Of a stretch of 64,000 bases of DNA, positions 42,783 through 54,500 are shown piece by piece. Under the pieces are notes generated by a model. The model was not told where the DNA came from, did not search any database, and was given only the letters and a program-made list of their open reading frames with translations. Source of the stretch: Mycosarcoma maydis (lineage: Eukaryota; Basidiomycota; Ustilaginomycetes; Ustilaginales); the NCBI RefSeq assembly GCF_000328475.2, contig NC_026479.1, positions 992,001 through 1,056,000 of the forward strand, written 5' to 3'. The stretch's first letter is position 1. Each line of letters opens with the position of its first letter. The position numbers and the translations under genes were made by a program.

Positions 42783-43103
42783 AGTGTGACTTCATGGTTG
42801 TGGTGTTCATCTCGGTCGTTCTTTTGCCATTCACGATTCTCTGCCTTGCACGTTCACGGTTGCGTGTGTCTGACAGTGACTGATTCAACCTGACACATGA
42901 CACGAGATCGTTTCGATCGTAGATCAAACTCGTGACTTGAATCGGTCACATCCCGATCCACAACGACCAACTCTCATCAGCCAATCGTGAATCACCAACG
43001 CCGTCGCTCGATCCGATCTAGCTCCCGCAAAACGTTGAAAAAAAACGATACAGATTCGGATTCAAAGCCAAGGTTCTTGTGTTCAGATACAAGTACATTA
43101 CAA

Positions 43104-45062
43104 TCAAGCAAACAGGGCGAAGGCCGTCAGCACTGCAGCAAAGGATACACTGGCACAGAGACCTGTCGACAGGGTAACGGCACCATTGGGCGAGTCCTTC
43201 AGAGTACCGTTGGATCCATTCGAGCCGTTGGATCCTTTCGAGCCAGATCCACTACTACCCGTTCTCGGTGCTGGTGGATCCTGTGAGGCAGGAAGCACCG
43301 TCGAAGCCATCACATTCTGGTCGCCCAGCTGGCCAGTGCCGATCATTACGTGCTGACCGTGGGAAGGCACACCGTTGATTACCAAAAATGCCATGGCCGG
43401 CCCAGGCTGGAAAAGGTTAGCGTTAGGCGGCATGTTGGACACGTGCAGCGTGCCTCCAACGCTGCCATTCTGAAAGGCAGTGTAGGTCGAATTGAGCTCG
43501 AGGTAGCGCTGTCCAAAGTTGACACCGTGTGTCGCGAATCCGGACCGAATAATAACCATCTTGGCTGTCTTGATGTTGGTAATGTTGTTCGAGAGGTCCG
43601 ATTCAGAGAGCGGCACGTCAAAGGAACCACCACCGTAAGCAATCTGAGTGACGTTGGGCTGCGTAGGCCTGGGCTCGTTGTACCACAACGGGTACCACTG
43701 CTCCAGACGGTACTCGGTGTTGGTGTAGTTGGCTGCGTTACTAAGCGAAACGTCGGCGTTAGGGTTGGAGCCGGAAGTGAGCACGGAGCCGTCCTCGAGC
43801 AAGATGGCGGTCGAATGGTACATCCTTTGCACCTGCATCTGCGCTAGGCCAGTTGTCGAAAAACGCGAGCCCTTCGCCGCTGAAGGATCGTAGAGCATCG
43901 GCTGGAAGTCCGGTTGGTCGCCCAACGAAATACCAATGTTCTTGTTGTAAGGCTGACCTGAATAGCCCCCGGTACCCATACGCACCCCTTGTCCAAACCA
44001 CAGCTTTCCGTCGGGCAGATAGACAAAAGTGCCCATAGATCGACCATTGATCAGATCGTCGTCCTGCTCCCACGTCGGATTGTCGGCCTCGGGCGTGATG
44101 CGCTCGCACACCTTGCTTGCCGCAAACGGAAGTGGGTTGTACAGAGGACCCGCACCGTTACCCCATTCGTTAAGCGGTCGCTGCACGCCGCCACAGAAGA
44201 GCACCTCTTGCGAATAGTTGTTCGCGGGTGTCAGTGGCAACATAGCTACGCCCGCTGAAGCCGGGTAAACTTTCATGGGTCCCGTGGTGGACGGAAGACC
44301 TTTGGCAACCGAATTGCTCTCCAAGTCGTACAGGATCGCATCCTGCCCTGCCTGGACAAACAAGCGACCGGATGCCATGAGCCACGCCAAAGGATACAGG
44401 TTCATTGGCAAAGTCTGGGTAAGAAAGTCCATGTTGATGGCGGCGCCTCTTGGCGGCCAGTACTCAAAGTTGGGTTGGTTCTGTCCTTCGTCTGCAACGT
44501 AACCTCCATAGTCTTCACCGCCTCCTATCCAGAGCGTGCCATCACCGAGAGCTTCGACAGTTGGATACCATCTGCGCCTCTGCATGTAGTGGTTACCATC
44601 ATCCCAATCGGAGGTGCCCTGAGAATTGGGAGTGTAGAAACGAGCAGCAGCGCCTCCATCGCCATCATAGTAAGGCGCTGTGGTGCTGAAACGTGGGGTG
44701 GTCGAGTTGCCTCCGGGCCCGACGTTCTCATTGCCTCCAAAGACAGCCCAGGTGCCGTTGCCGAGCGACATACCGCCTGCACAAAACGTGTTGGTGACGA
44801 CGTTCATCAGACGACTGGTGCGAGCCTCGGTGTCCCACTCCTCTCCCCAAGCAGGATGGCCGTTGATGCGGGCTGCATTGCCTTCGGTCTTGTCGAGGAT
44901 GATGACTTTGCCTGGGGCGCTGTTGAAGAGCATCATGCCTGAGACGGCGGACGAGCCGACGATCTCGCTTCCTCCTGGTGTAGCCGCCATGGACGATGCA
45001 GCCATTACGACGAGGGCCGCCGCCGTCGCTGCTGCTGCGACAGCAGTATCTCTTCTTGTCAT
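43104..45062 (-). CDS. glyoxal oxidase, copper-radical (AA5_1)
   Basis: One exon encodes 652 residues. A hydrophobic signal peptide precedes a galactose-oxidase-like propeller and a C-terminal DUF1929-type domain. The copper-radical ligands can be located: Cys94 in NTFCAGG, cross-linked Tyr166 in RRRWYPT, Tyr415-His416 in QRMYHSTAIL, and His512 in FATHGVNF. Their spacing fits the known order of glyoxal oxidases. The C-terminus has a Gly/Ser/Asn linker then a hydrophobic tail (LCASVSFAAVLTAFALFA), suggesting a GPI anchor or membrane attachment. The enzyme oxidises small aldehydes such as methylglyoxal to acids and makes hydrogen peroxide. Smuts are known to have glo1-3, and glo1 is needed for filamentous growth; I cannot tell which copy this is. 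Confidence 0.93.
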   Translation of the reverse strand: MTRRDTAVAAAATAAALVVMAASSMAATPGGSEIVGSSAVSGMMLFNSAPGKVIILDKTEGNAARINGHPAWGEEWDTEARTSRLMNVVTNTFCAGGMSLGNGTWAVFGGNENVGPGGNSTTPRFSTTAPYYDGDGGAAARFYTPNSQGTSDWDDGNHYMQRRRWYPTVEALGDGTLWIGGGEDYGGYVADEGQNQPNFEYWPPRGAAINMDFLTQTLPMNLYPLAWLMASGRLFVQAGQDAILYDLESNSVAKGLPSTTGPMKVYPASAGVAMLPLTPANNYSQEVLFCGGVQRPLNEWGNGAGPLYNPLPFAASKVCERITPEADNPTWEQDDDLINGRSMGTFVYLPDGKLWFGQGVRMGTGGYSGQPYNKNIGISLGDQPDFQPMLYDPSAAKGSRFSTTGLAQMQVQRMYHSTAILLEDGSVLTSGSNPNADVSLSNAANYTNTEYRLEQWYPLWYNEPRPTQPNVTQIAYGGGSFDVPLSESDLSNNITNIKTAKMVIIRSGFATHGVNFGQRYLELNSTYTAFQNGSVGGTLHVSNMPPNANLFQPGPAMAFLVINGVPSHGQHVMIGTGQLGDQNVMASTVLPASQDPPAPRTGSSGSGSKGSNGSNGSNGTLKDSPNGAVTLSTGLCASVSFAAVLTAFALFA

Positions 45063-46946
45063 GTTGCTTCGCCAAGTATATGTTCTGGTCTAAGAACCGG
45101 TTCTCGGGCTGTCTGCGTCTATATGCAGCCTCTTACTGCGCTTCCGTAGATCGTATAGATAGCCAATGATGAAAGCGTTGCAGGAGCACCAAGACTGGGT
45201 CTAGAAGCTGTGGAAGTGCGGACGTGTGCAGCTTCTAATTGAAAAGGCGTGTAATGGGAGCCGCGTGGTTTGAGAAGATTGGTGTGGTGGGAGCAATGCC
45301 GTTTTAGGGGCGGCGACGCCAAGGTCATAAGGGCGTCGTGTATATATGCAAAGGTACACAAAAGCCGTCAGGGCGGAGGTCTAAGCGATGCAAGGAATCA
45401 GGAGATCGGTCCATGTTGTGCCGGCCAATGTTGCGCCGCTCGAGTCGTAGCTCATGAAACACAATAGGAGCAGCAGACGACGTCGTCGGAGGAAGGCCCG
45501 AGCAGAACCGTGCCTGGCTTTAAAACGGGCTTCTCGTCACTGAGCATCTCAAAAGTATCCTGGTAGACTCTTGCACCTGCAGTGCCAGGTTCACAAACAA
45601 ACACTCACATCCTCCAAGCACGAAGAGGGAAGCACCAAAGGGCGGTAAAGAAGAAAGCCTTCGTTGACGAAACTCACAATCACGAATGTAAAAGCAGGAA
45701 ACAGGAAATCCCGAGACAGGACCCTGGCCTGACGCCGGACTTGCAGCAACGATTCGCTTATGAATCAAAGCGGCACAGCTTCTAAGCAGCACAGCTCAAC
45801 GGTCAGACCATAGCAGAGGCCAAGACTAGAGACAGAACGAGACCAGCCATCGAGCATCTGTCTACATTTCCCTCTCGCTTGCAATCACGAATCGTCAAAC
45901 CGAAGGAAGCCCGACAGCAATCACGAGTCAGAATCACGAATGACATCGAGCCCACTAGGCAGTAAACCCTGACGATCCTCAAGCACAGCTAATAAGTTCG
46001 ATTTGCTCGCTAAGCCGTTTTGCTTCCGTCAACTTATCGTGGGTGTGTACCTTGAGCCGAGAGGAACGTCTTTCCCACTCAGTTGACCCGCAATCGAGAC
46101 GTACGACCTCATTTTCACGTGATCTCCTCCTCTTCGTGCTTGTAGCGCATCCCAATCACGAATTAAGCTTTCCTGCCCTTTTCAACCGTAGCGCTCGCCT
46201 GGCAGCTTTGACTAAAATTCCAACGTTGACATGGCGGGTGTCATTCGTGATTCTGGTCGACTAATGCATACAGCCAATCCCACTCGAGGTCACGTAGCGT
46301 GTGGGTCACAGAGAACCACGTCTAGACCCCACCAAAACGTCAAGATGCATGCTGAGCCATTTCTTCTCCACACCCACATCAATCTGGGGGCGTTCAATAG
46401 ACCGAAACAGCCCACGCCTTGATTTGTAACACCGACGAACGTGATATTTTCTTAAGAAGGATTTCCTGCACCCGAAGCAACCAGCCAACTCACTACTCCT
46501 TGGCATCTCCGAGTCTCCTCGAGTCGATCGCGTCACTCGTGACTGGGGGGTGCGACGTGCGACGTGCGCGTGGCGACTTGTTTGAAGATGTTGCCTTTTG
46601 TATCCTAACATGCTGAATCGGAGAACACGGAATATCGTGAAAATCGTGAATCGTGAATCGTGAATCGTGAATCGTAAATCGTGAAAATACGACAAACAGG
46701 TGAAAGACGGAACACGGAACGTGGAAGGAGTTTTTGAAAGAGTCAGTCGTACGAGTCATTTTCGAGACGCTTCCCCTTCGTGCTTCCAGCTGAGGGAGTT
46801 CGGAAGCGACCGCCTGTGTTCTCAATTTGCGCGATTTCATCGGCTTTGAAATCAGCAATCCTGGCACGTTGGTCACTGATAACCATTCCATTTCTCTGCT
46901 TCTCCACCATCGTTGTCAACACCACATTTCTCTCTCACATCACACA
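45063..46946. other. divergent intergenic region, glyoxal oxidase / COX7
   Basis: About 1.9 kb. A GTATATATGC stretch near 45338-45352 lies about 280 bases before the oxidase start on the minus strand and could be AT-rich promoter sequence. Heptads lie near 45678, 45881, 45920-45945, 46154 and 46243, and in the tandem array at 46642-46683. No further gene is visible. Confidence 0.45.
46642..46683. repeat. tandem (AATCGTG) heptad array
   Basis: Six units in register: four AATCGTG, one AATCGTA, then AATCGTG. It lies about 260 bases upstream of the COX7 start codon. Confidence 0.95.
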
Positions 46947-47482
46947 ATGGACGCCCTCGTTTACCGAAAGTGAGCATTCGCACGACTCGCACTGTACAAA
47001 CCGAATACGAACAACCTGCGTGCCCTTCGGCAAGGGCGATCAACGAGGATCATTCGGTTGAGATGCTGATGCTTCTCAGCAGAGAATCTCTTCGAACTAG
47101 CAGTATAGGATGACGCATCGATACGACGGAAGAACTTGACAACTGACGGCTCTTTCTTTTTTGCTGCTCTCTTGTTGATGCTTTGCTTCGTGCAGGAACA
47201 CTATCCCCGAGCGCCAGCGTGCTCTTCAGGCCGACCCTCGACCAGTCTTCCAGCGCCTGCCTCGCTCCCGCCTCTACATGGGTCTCTTCATGACCCTCTT
47301 TGGTGTTGGAATGTATGGCACCACCGTTGGCTTCTACAACATGGCTGTCGTAAGTAGTGTTTGCTTGTCGGCACAATCTCTCCTCATATTCAAAGTGTCT
47401 TCGAGGCTGACCAATCTTGCTCACCTGTCCTTTCTCATCGACATCGGCTTGATTCCAACAGGGCAAGAAGCGCTCTTCGTAA
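46947..47482 (+). CDS. COX7: cytochrome c oxidase subunit VIIa
   Basis: This is a very short three-exon gene: 46947-46969, 47196-47349 and 47462-47482, encoding 65 residues. Introns of 226 and 112 bases have GTGAGC and GTAAGT donors and CAG acceptors; all junctions keep frame. The protein starts MDALVYRK, continues NTIPERQRALQADPRPVFQRLPRSRLY, and has one membrane helix (MGLFMTLFGVGMYGTTVGFYNMA) followed by the short basic end GKKRSS. This matches the small complex IV subunit Cox7/VIIa of other fungi (PRSR.Y before the helix and GKK after it). It is an inner-membrane structural subunit of respiratory complex IV. No single reading frame covers it, so frame-only gene finding would miss it. Confidence 0.82.
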
Positions 47483-47857
47483 ACACTGCACCTTGGTGCT
47501 TCAACTTTTCGCTGCTTGCACACTTTCTTGTAATCAGATCACGCAATACAAGAATTCGCCGTCGTTTCTCTTTCCACCGGTTGTGCGCGCACACAGCTTT
47601 GCTCGTTGGGCAGAACACCAGAGTAGATTTCTGCAGAGAATGCACGCAAGTATCAGCGCATCGAAGGTTAACGCCATGTAATGCGCCACAGTACAACGCT
47701 CTGCTCAAAATTTGGCACAGTGCTTTTCGACGAACTTGTGACACCATCACGTCGAAAGATGTCTTGAACAGAGAAAGTGTTTTGGTCCATCTGAATGCAT
47801 CGAATGTCTCTACATGGCATGAAAGCGCGTCTGCCAACCAGAGAAGCCGTTGCTTGC
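47483..47857. other. convergent spacer, COX7 / Maf-family gene
   Basis: These 375 bases lie between two stop codons and hold both 3' UTRs. Nothing else is visible. Confidence 0.35.
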
Positions 47858-49126
47858 TCAATCCTCGACGATATCCAATTCGTCGTGTTCGAGGAGGTCA
47901 TGCAGGTACGCACTGAAAGCGTACAGGGGGAAGCCGACCACGTTGTTGTAGTCGCCTTCGATCGATCGCACGAGTAGCGAGCCACGACCCTGAATTCGGT
48001 TGGATAGTGCGGAGTGAAACAAGTGTCAGTTGGTCTCTGCTGTGACCGGGATCGAGATGGTAGGGTTTGTGGCAAGCATACCTGGATCGCAAAGCCTCCT
48101 GCGCGGTCGAGGCCTTCTTTGGAATCTACGTAGGCTTTCAGCATGTAGTACGGGTTGTCTGCGAACCGCACAATGGTTTTCTCGCAAAGCGATCTGTTGT
48201 TGCGCATAAGAGAGTGTCAGAATCGAGCAACCCGAAAGCGAGAACAGAGCGTCAAAGATCGACACCAACCTCATCTGGAACCCTGGCGCTTCGATCACCG
48301 GATAGATCACCGTAACACCCGTAACCACTTCGCACTGCAGAACAATGCCAAAATCCGGGATTCAACGTCAGTACATATCAGTTCGACACTTACGAAATCG
48401 CAAGGATCGCAAGGATCGCAACGAAGCCTTGCGATTTCGATCAACCAAACACGCTAGGCTTACAGAGCTTCCGTTCAAGTCGGCGAGCATACGCAGATTG
48501 TCGTGTTGGTCCGTGGGCTTCTCCATGATCACTTCATCCTTGACGACCACTGTGTCGGCAGAGATGACAAAGTCTGGCGGGTCCTCTGGATTCTCTTTCT
48601 GTTGATAGTGCATCTCGATCAATCACAATGTTGAACGTGCGTCAGTTGTGCTGGTGGTGGTTGGTCCTTCTCGCGGCTGCACGCGTCGAGCTTACCACCA
48701 GTCGTTCGTACACCTCGAGCGCCTGCACCGGTTCACATTCACGACGAGTGGGAAAGATGGCATCAGTTGACTTGCTCCTGGACCCAAGGCTGTTGCTGCT
48801 ACTCACCTTCTTGGATCCCGTGTGAACGGGATACTCGTAAACAGCTTCGCCGATGAACTCGCTCTTGGGCAGGTTCTCTTCAAACGTGCTCGGCACAATC
48901 TCCGGTACCAGACCCTGATCGTATCACGGCAATCACATCATTAGTCAATGAACAGGTTACCCTGATGGCCCGCTAGTGAGCAAGGTTGGTCACTCACGAC
49001 GGAAGCCAAGATGTCCTTTCGGCGCGGACTCGAGCTTGCAAGCACGACACGTTTTCCAGCGAGCTTGTTGAACAGCGGTGTGGCCAGCGCGAACGGTGTC
49101 ACTGCATCCGGTCGTTTCGTCGACAT
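47858..49126 (-). CDS. Maf-family nucleoside triphosphate pyrophosphatase
   Basis: Seven exons encode 235 residues: 48998-49126, 48807-48914, 48696-48722, 48464-48598, 48270-48334, 48082-48193 and 47858-47989. Six introns have GT donors and CAG acceptors, and every junction keeps frame. The protein opens with MSTKRPDAV and KRVVLASSSPRRKDILASV, the Maf signature. The second signature, ISADTVVV, is followed by EKPTDQHDNLRMLADLNGSS. The later blocks CEVVTGVTVIYP and [38 protein letters not shown] are typical of the C-terminal half. Maf proteins hydrolyse dTTP/UTP or modified nucleotides, a house-cleaning role. Exon 3 is a 27-base microexon (ALEVYERLV). Its six introns are exceptional in this mostly intronless region. 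Confidence 0.9.
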
Positions 49127-49473
49127 CTTGAAGAGTGGTGAGCGATACGAGTCGGTAGCACGAGGGACGAGCAGTCGCGATTGATTGGATCGAATGCAAG
49201 CAATAATTACGCATCTGTGCGCCGCTTTTTTCGGCGTTCTTCAGCTCAACTCACCACTCACCACTCACCACTTTTGATGTGTGGAGGGAGCAGAGCCCCA
49301 AAAAGCTCAACCTCATCAAGTCCGAAGTCCTAAAGGCGTCTCAGCCTGTCACTGACCACTACGACGAACCTGTTGTTTTGTAAGCCGCTCGCTCAGGGAC
49401 ACTGCTGCGATCGCAATTCAATCAGCTATCAATCTAGTGTGTTTGATTTGAATCGCAGAATCGGCGCTCGCAG
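49127..49473. other. spacer, DAO 3' end to Maf-family gene start
   Basis: 347 bases between two minus-strand genes, containing the Maf gene promoter and the DAO 3' UTR. Direct repeats of CTCACCACT lie near 49252-49272. No gene is visible. Confidence 0.35.
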
Positions 49474-51249
49474 CTATAACTTAAGCGGCGGTAAGGACGA
49501 TGTGCGCTCTTCCAGCGCTTGTTCAACGAGCTGCCAGTCACAAACATATGTGCAACGCCTTTGTACAGTAAGTACTTGAAGAAAACATTCAAGCTTCGCG
49601 AGAGTCTGTACTTACCTGCTTGGCGTCAAGTGCAGCGCCCCACGACGCCTGGTATCCAGCACCGCCGTATCTGTAGCTCAAACAACATGTAATCAGCATC
49701 GCCCCAGTATCTCCATGTTCGTCTTCGGGCACCTCTGCTCGCTTACTCACCCGTAGCTGAACACGATCTTGACACCGTCCACGTCGTGCTTCGCCCTTTC
49801 GAGCCGCACTCCACGCCTTCTTGCCGGTCTCAACCCAACATTGACTTCGACGACCTGGACGTCTTCGACTCGCACTTTTTCCAAGCCAGTCCTCCTCTTC
49901 GGATCCACCAGCAGTGGAACCAAGTCGAGACATCTTTGCAGGATGTTTTTCGTACTTTCTGGTCGCGGCTTGTCGTCCCAATCATCGACAATGCGTGTTC
50001 CTCCGCAAACTACCGTACCGTCTCCCCTCGGAATCACATACACCTCCCTCCCGCCTTGTGGTCGTACAACAGAGTACCCGGGAAGCGTGTATCGAGGCTT
50101 TGGCGCCCAATTGGCAAGCATGTCGTTCGTGGATAGCCAAGGCGCATGGACCACCACCACCTGACCTCTTTGTGGGTGGACGGCGGGATCGTTGATTCCG
50201 TGAATAAATCGCGCACCCAGTCCGGGGCATGCCACGAGCACGTCCGCTTTTCCAGCTGACGTCCAGATGGAAGCATTCTTGCAGATTGTCGAGGCGGATG
50301 ACGGAGAGCAACTGAGTTGGATCGCATGTTGGAGCGACTTTGCATCAGCTACGACGAGTCGCCCACCAAGGTCAAGAAATCGACGCAGCAGCCACTTGTG
50401 GTACAAGGGTACGTTGATATCGATCGTAGAAAATGTGCAACCCCACTCGTGTCCATGCGCTAGACTTGAAGACGGAATCACCTTAAACTGTTATCGGTCA
50501 GCAGTCGAGGTGTCAGCTAGGTTTATGGAAACAGAACAATCATAGCGTGATAAGAGTGCCGACTTACGTCCGGATACCAGTCAAGGACACCTTCGTATGG
50601 CGGCCTGGTTGTAGACTGAGAAGCGCCTGCGGTTTCGAAGAGCTCAGTCTGATGCACCCAAACCAGTGGCTCTGCAGATGCTTGCGGATTGATACTCGGT
50701 TGTACGGAAGCCGATGGTACGATTGTAGATGCGCCCATGGCTGTTGACGATGCCACCTGACTGAACCACGGCCGTTCTCGAGCGAGCCTACTCATCCGAT
50801 CGAAAGTAATCTTGTCGTGGCCTGTCCAAAACCAAGTTCGAGACTAGAGTTAGCTCGAGCACCCGCACTAGCGCACTGGTTGGCGTGGCTGGATCAAGCT
50901 CCTACTTACGCAGCTCGCGCTCTGACTTGGCGTCGCTCACGTGGTGCGCTCCCTGCAGAAAGTGGAACCGAATCAGCGTCAATACCATGTACATCCCATT
51001 GTGTCTAGTCGTTAGCCGTCGTATACTCACCGCCCATACACTGGCGTACTCTGCGGAATGTTTTTTGGCAGAACCTATGCCTGTATTCTGCACACCATAG
51101 TCAAGATCCGGAACCTCCTTGGATACGATAGTAACCAACCTCTTCGAACCTCGAACGTTGTCCGATTGGCCCTCCAGAATCGCCAGCGCCGTCGAGAGCC
51201 CGATTACACCACAGCCAAGGATTGCAACATGGGCCGAATGCGATGCCAT
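49474..51249 (-). CDS. DAO: D-amino-acid oxidase
   Basis: Six exons encode 454 residues: 51031-51249, 50910-50952, 50568-50821, 49751-50487, 49616-49670 and 49474-49530. All junctions keep frame. MASHSAHVAILGCGVIGLSTALAIL carries the FAD-binding GxGxxG. Other signatures are ASVWAGAHH, WYPDFKVIPSSSL (an acceptor three bases after GATAA restores FKV), the substrate-side Tyr in EVYVIPRGDG, CGGTR, VGLRPARRRGVRLE with the substrate-binding Arg, and YGGAGYQASWGAALDA near the end. The enzyme oxidises D-amino acids to keto acids with ammonia and hydrogen peroxide, usually in peroxisomes. At 454 residues it is longer than the usual 340-370; the extra length is mainly in exons 3 and 4. The last residues are LKL, not a standard peroxisomal SKL. 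An ATG at 51273 is also in frame. The last exon is the least certain. Confidence 0.88.
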
Positions 51250-51593
51250 TGTTGCCTCCTTGTGCTCGTTCATGACGGATAGAGATGGTGGTCACAGTCC
51301 AATCCTAAGTCGTCAACGGGGTCTGTACCTCACTGACCTGCAACCACGAATTTGTCACATTCAGAAACCCGAAAAATTCACCGTGAATCGCACCGAGCCC
51401 ACAGCCGAAGCTTTAGTCTTTTTGGATTAATCGTGAATCTTCAAAGGTCAAAGCCGCGAGTCTCTGTTCTACAATAGTCGTACATGTTACAACAGATCGA
51501 AAACAAACGGTCTTCGTCTTGCCCAGACGAGACAGCCCAAGTGAATCATGAAAGCGTCGGTATGAAGGAAGAAACATCGATTCGGTACGGCAG
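51250..51593. other. spacer, PSY2 3' end to DAO start
   Basis: 344 bases between two minus-strand genes. One heptad pair (AATCGTGAATC) lies near 51430. It contains the DAO promoter and the PSY2 3' UTR. Confidence 0.35.
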
Positions 51594-54500
51594 TCAGGAA
51601 TCTTCGGCTTCCAACTTATCTGTCGAGCGAACATTGGACTGTGCTGCCATCTTTTTCGAGGAGCCTGTGAGACCCAATGAAATCCTCTTGATGCCGAGTC
51701 CACTACTTCCGGCACCGTTCTTGCTGGCATCTTTGCCAGCGACAGAGGAGGATGCAGACGATCTTGGTGAGGTGCTGTCGGCCTCTTGCTCTTGCTCTTG
51801 CTTCTGCTTCGGCGAGGATGGAGTGTCTTCTGAACGAGACGCCTTGGCTCGTTTGGGAGAGGGCGACTGAGAGCCATCGCGCTTTTCGCCGCTTCCAAAC
51901 GTGTTGCTGATCGTATTGGCCATGGTGCGTATGAATCCGCCAGGGGCCTGCGTGTTGGAAACTGAATTATCATCGTCAGGCGGCGAGCGTGTCTGAATCG
52001 TACTCTTGCCCTTGCTCTTAGACGTACGGCTGGGCTTTCGCTTTGACAGGCGTGACAGCTGGTCGTCTGCTTCATCGTCATCCTCTGGCCTCCGTCGCTT
52101 CTCAGCCAACCTGGATGGAGACGAGCCAGGCGACGACCCTGTACCACTTGCTTTCCTCCTGCCGATTTTGGCGTTCGACATTTCTCCACCGACATCCTCG
52201 TTGTCCTTGTCGTCTTCGTAAGGAACAAGGCCGATCGCACTGCCCGTGCCACGCTCCTCGGCATTCTTGTCATCATCATCCCCTTGGAAATAGCTCTCCT
52301 CCTCCGTGTTCGCGGTTGCCATACTGGCCTGACCGCGTCCAGCTTCCACCTGCTGCCGTGACTTGTCCTCAGCATCACCAGACAGCGGCGCCAGCTCGCT
52401 CGACTCGGGTTGTGGAAGCGGCTCCTGGTTTTTCTCCCATTGACTGACCAGCAACGAGAAGCAAGGAGCAGTCTGGGGCAGTTCTGCCAAGCGGCGCATG
52501 CGGGCACCATGTCGTTCCATGCAATGGCTGATGAGCGTCTTGATGTTCTCTCTCCTCATATGCTCGAAAAAGTCGAGGCAGGCCGAGGCCACCAAGTTGT
52601 TACGGTCGCCTTCTGCTTCGATGAGCCCAAGGATGGTGGAGAAGAGCTCGATTTTGATAAAGTGGCGATTTGTAAACTGATTGTTGCTTGCCAGGCAGTA
52701 CTTGAAGAATCGCAGCGCTGAAAGGCGGAGGAACTTTTCACGTGAATGCAGCAGCGATCCGATCTTTTTGGCGATCTCGGACGTGAGCACAAAGTACTGG
52801 CTTCGGAAGGAGTGATGCGCGATCATGTGACAGAGCAAGTCACAGAGATGGCCGTACAGCGCCGAACGATGGCGCGCTTGCGACGGCAGCTTTTCGCCCT
52901 TGGAGAGCACGCGAAAGTCGGGAAGTGTGTTGAATGGTGAACAGAGCCGGCCGATCTCGGCCTCATAGATCCAAGTCAAGAAACGGTCTGGATCCGCTTT
53001 GGCCTTGTTGAGCCCTTGCACCGAGAGAACTTGTGCTTGTGTCGCCATGGGGCCGCCATCCGAGGCAACATCAAAGATGATGCGCATCGCCTCGGCAATC
53101 TGCGTCCTAAGACCAGGATCAGTCTCATTTTGCAGCATGTCGATCATCATGCTTACCAGGGGTCGTCCATTCTGCTCCACTTGTGAAATGACATGCGCGC
53201 GTACGCTGTTTGCGTCGTACTCGATGATGGTCATGAGGATCTCGGCTGCCGCATTTCGCGCAGCCTGCCCGAAGCGGTCGAGTGCAAGCTGTAGCACGTT
53301 GAGAAGGCCCCAATCGGTGAGCGTACGATAGAGAGAAATGCGCACAGGAAGCTGGATAAGCTTTCCCATAGCACAGAGCTGTTGCAGGAAGAGTACACCC
53401 TCGCATCGCCTCTCTTTCGGTTCCGAGGGGCTGGTGAGCACTCGAAAGAGCTCGCCAAGAAACAGGTCGTTCTGGCAGCAGTAGTTGACAATGTCGTTCT
53501 GGTGGAAGAAGATGAACGAGTTAAGGATCGAGACGGTAGGATCATCTACGACGCGGGCAAGAATGACATCGCGAAGGTAAAGGAGACGGTATGTCTGATG
53601 GATCTTGGAGACGATCATTGGGTCGCCGATATCGATGACCTGCTTGAAGCGTGCGCGCTGCGTCAGATGGTCCCGATAATTGGCCTTCAATCGCGGAAAC
53701 TCGGGATCGTATTCGAGCATTCCTACTACACCGAGGAAGACGTCGTCTTGCAAAATGTACTCGAAAAGAAAGCTGTCATTGAGCAAGAGGATGGTCTGCA
53801 TGATGGTGCAAAGCAGGTGTAGCGAAGGAAGCGCCTCGAGCTCCTCGACCGTGTGGAAAAAGGGCACGAGCTTGCGGATGTAATGCGCCTCCATAAGCCA
53901 AGTGGTGAGTTTTTCGCGCATCATGGGTCCACGCGCAGTCGTCTCCTTGAGCATGGCGTCGATCTTGTCTAGGTTGGCGAGACTGGGTTCGGGCAGCCCT
54001 TTGTAGTCGCCCATGAGGTTGAGAAGCGGTTCGAGACCCGAGCCCGAGGCCGACATGCCTAGCACACCGGTGGGCGAGTGCGGATTGGGCGTTGTTGGTG
54101 GAGAGTCGGTGAGCGCCTCCTCGGCGAGACCCATGAAATGCTTCTGAACTTCGGTGAGAAACTCCCAAACTTCGTTACAGCCTTCTGCCTCCTGAAAACT
54201 GAGCGCCATGTCGACGCCAGTGGGCTCGGTCCAGACGACAAGCGTATCCTGTTGACGCTGATAGACCTCCTCCCTTACCACCTTGCTGGCGAGAAGGATG
54301 TCTTCGGACTCGAGGTTCTCGCTGACGACCACGACAAACTGACACGACTGTGGCTGCATCGCTTGTGCCTTTTGCGCGGCGGCCGCTGCTGCGTCTTCGC
54401 CCACGGCAGCGCCCAGTAGCGGCTCGTTTTCATTGGCATCCGCTTCCGCTGGAACATCGATCCCTTCTAGGAATTGGCACTTTTCTTCTCTGCGTGCCAC

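Larger units (their letters stand above)
41403..43103. other. intergenic, upstream of the 1410-residue gene and 3' of glyoxal oxidase
   Basis: About 1.7 kb. It contains two strong heptad arrays (42618-42655 and 42755-42782) and single units near 41862, 42108, 42431, 42830 and 42985, plus a T run near 42300. No supportable gene is visible. Confidence 0.45.

Noticed and set aside
42618..46683. CRISPR-like or telomere-like array reading of the heptads
   Set aside because: Units are 7 bp with no unique spacers, and they are dispersed internally in a eukaryotic chromosome with many different neighbours. Neither description fits.
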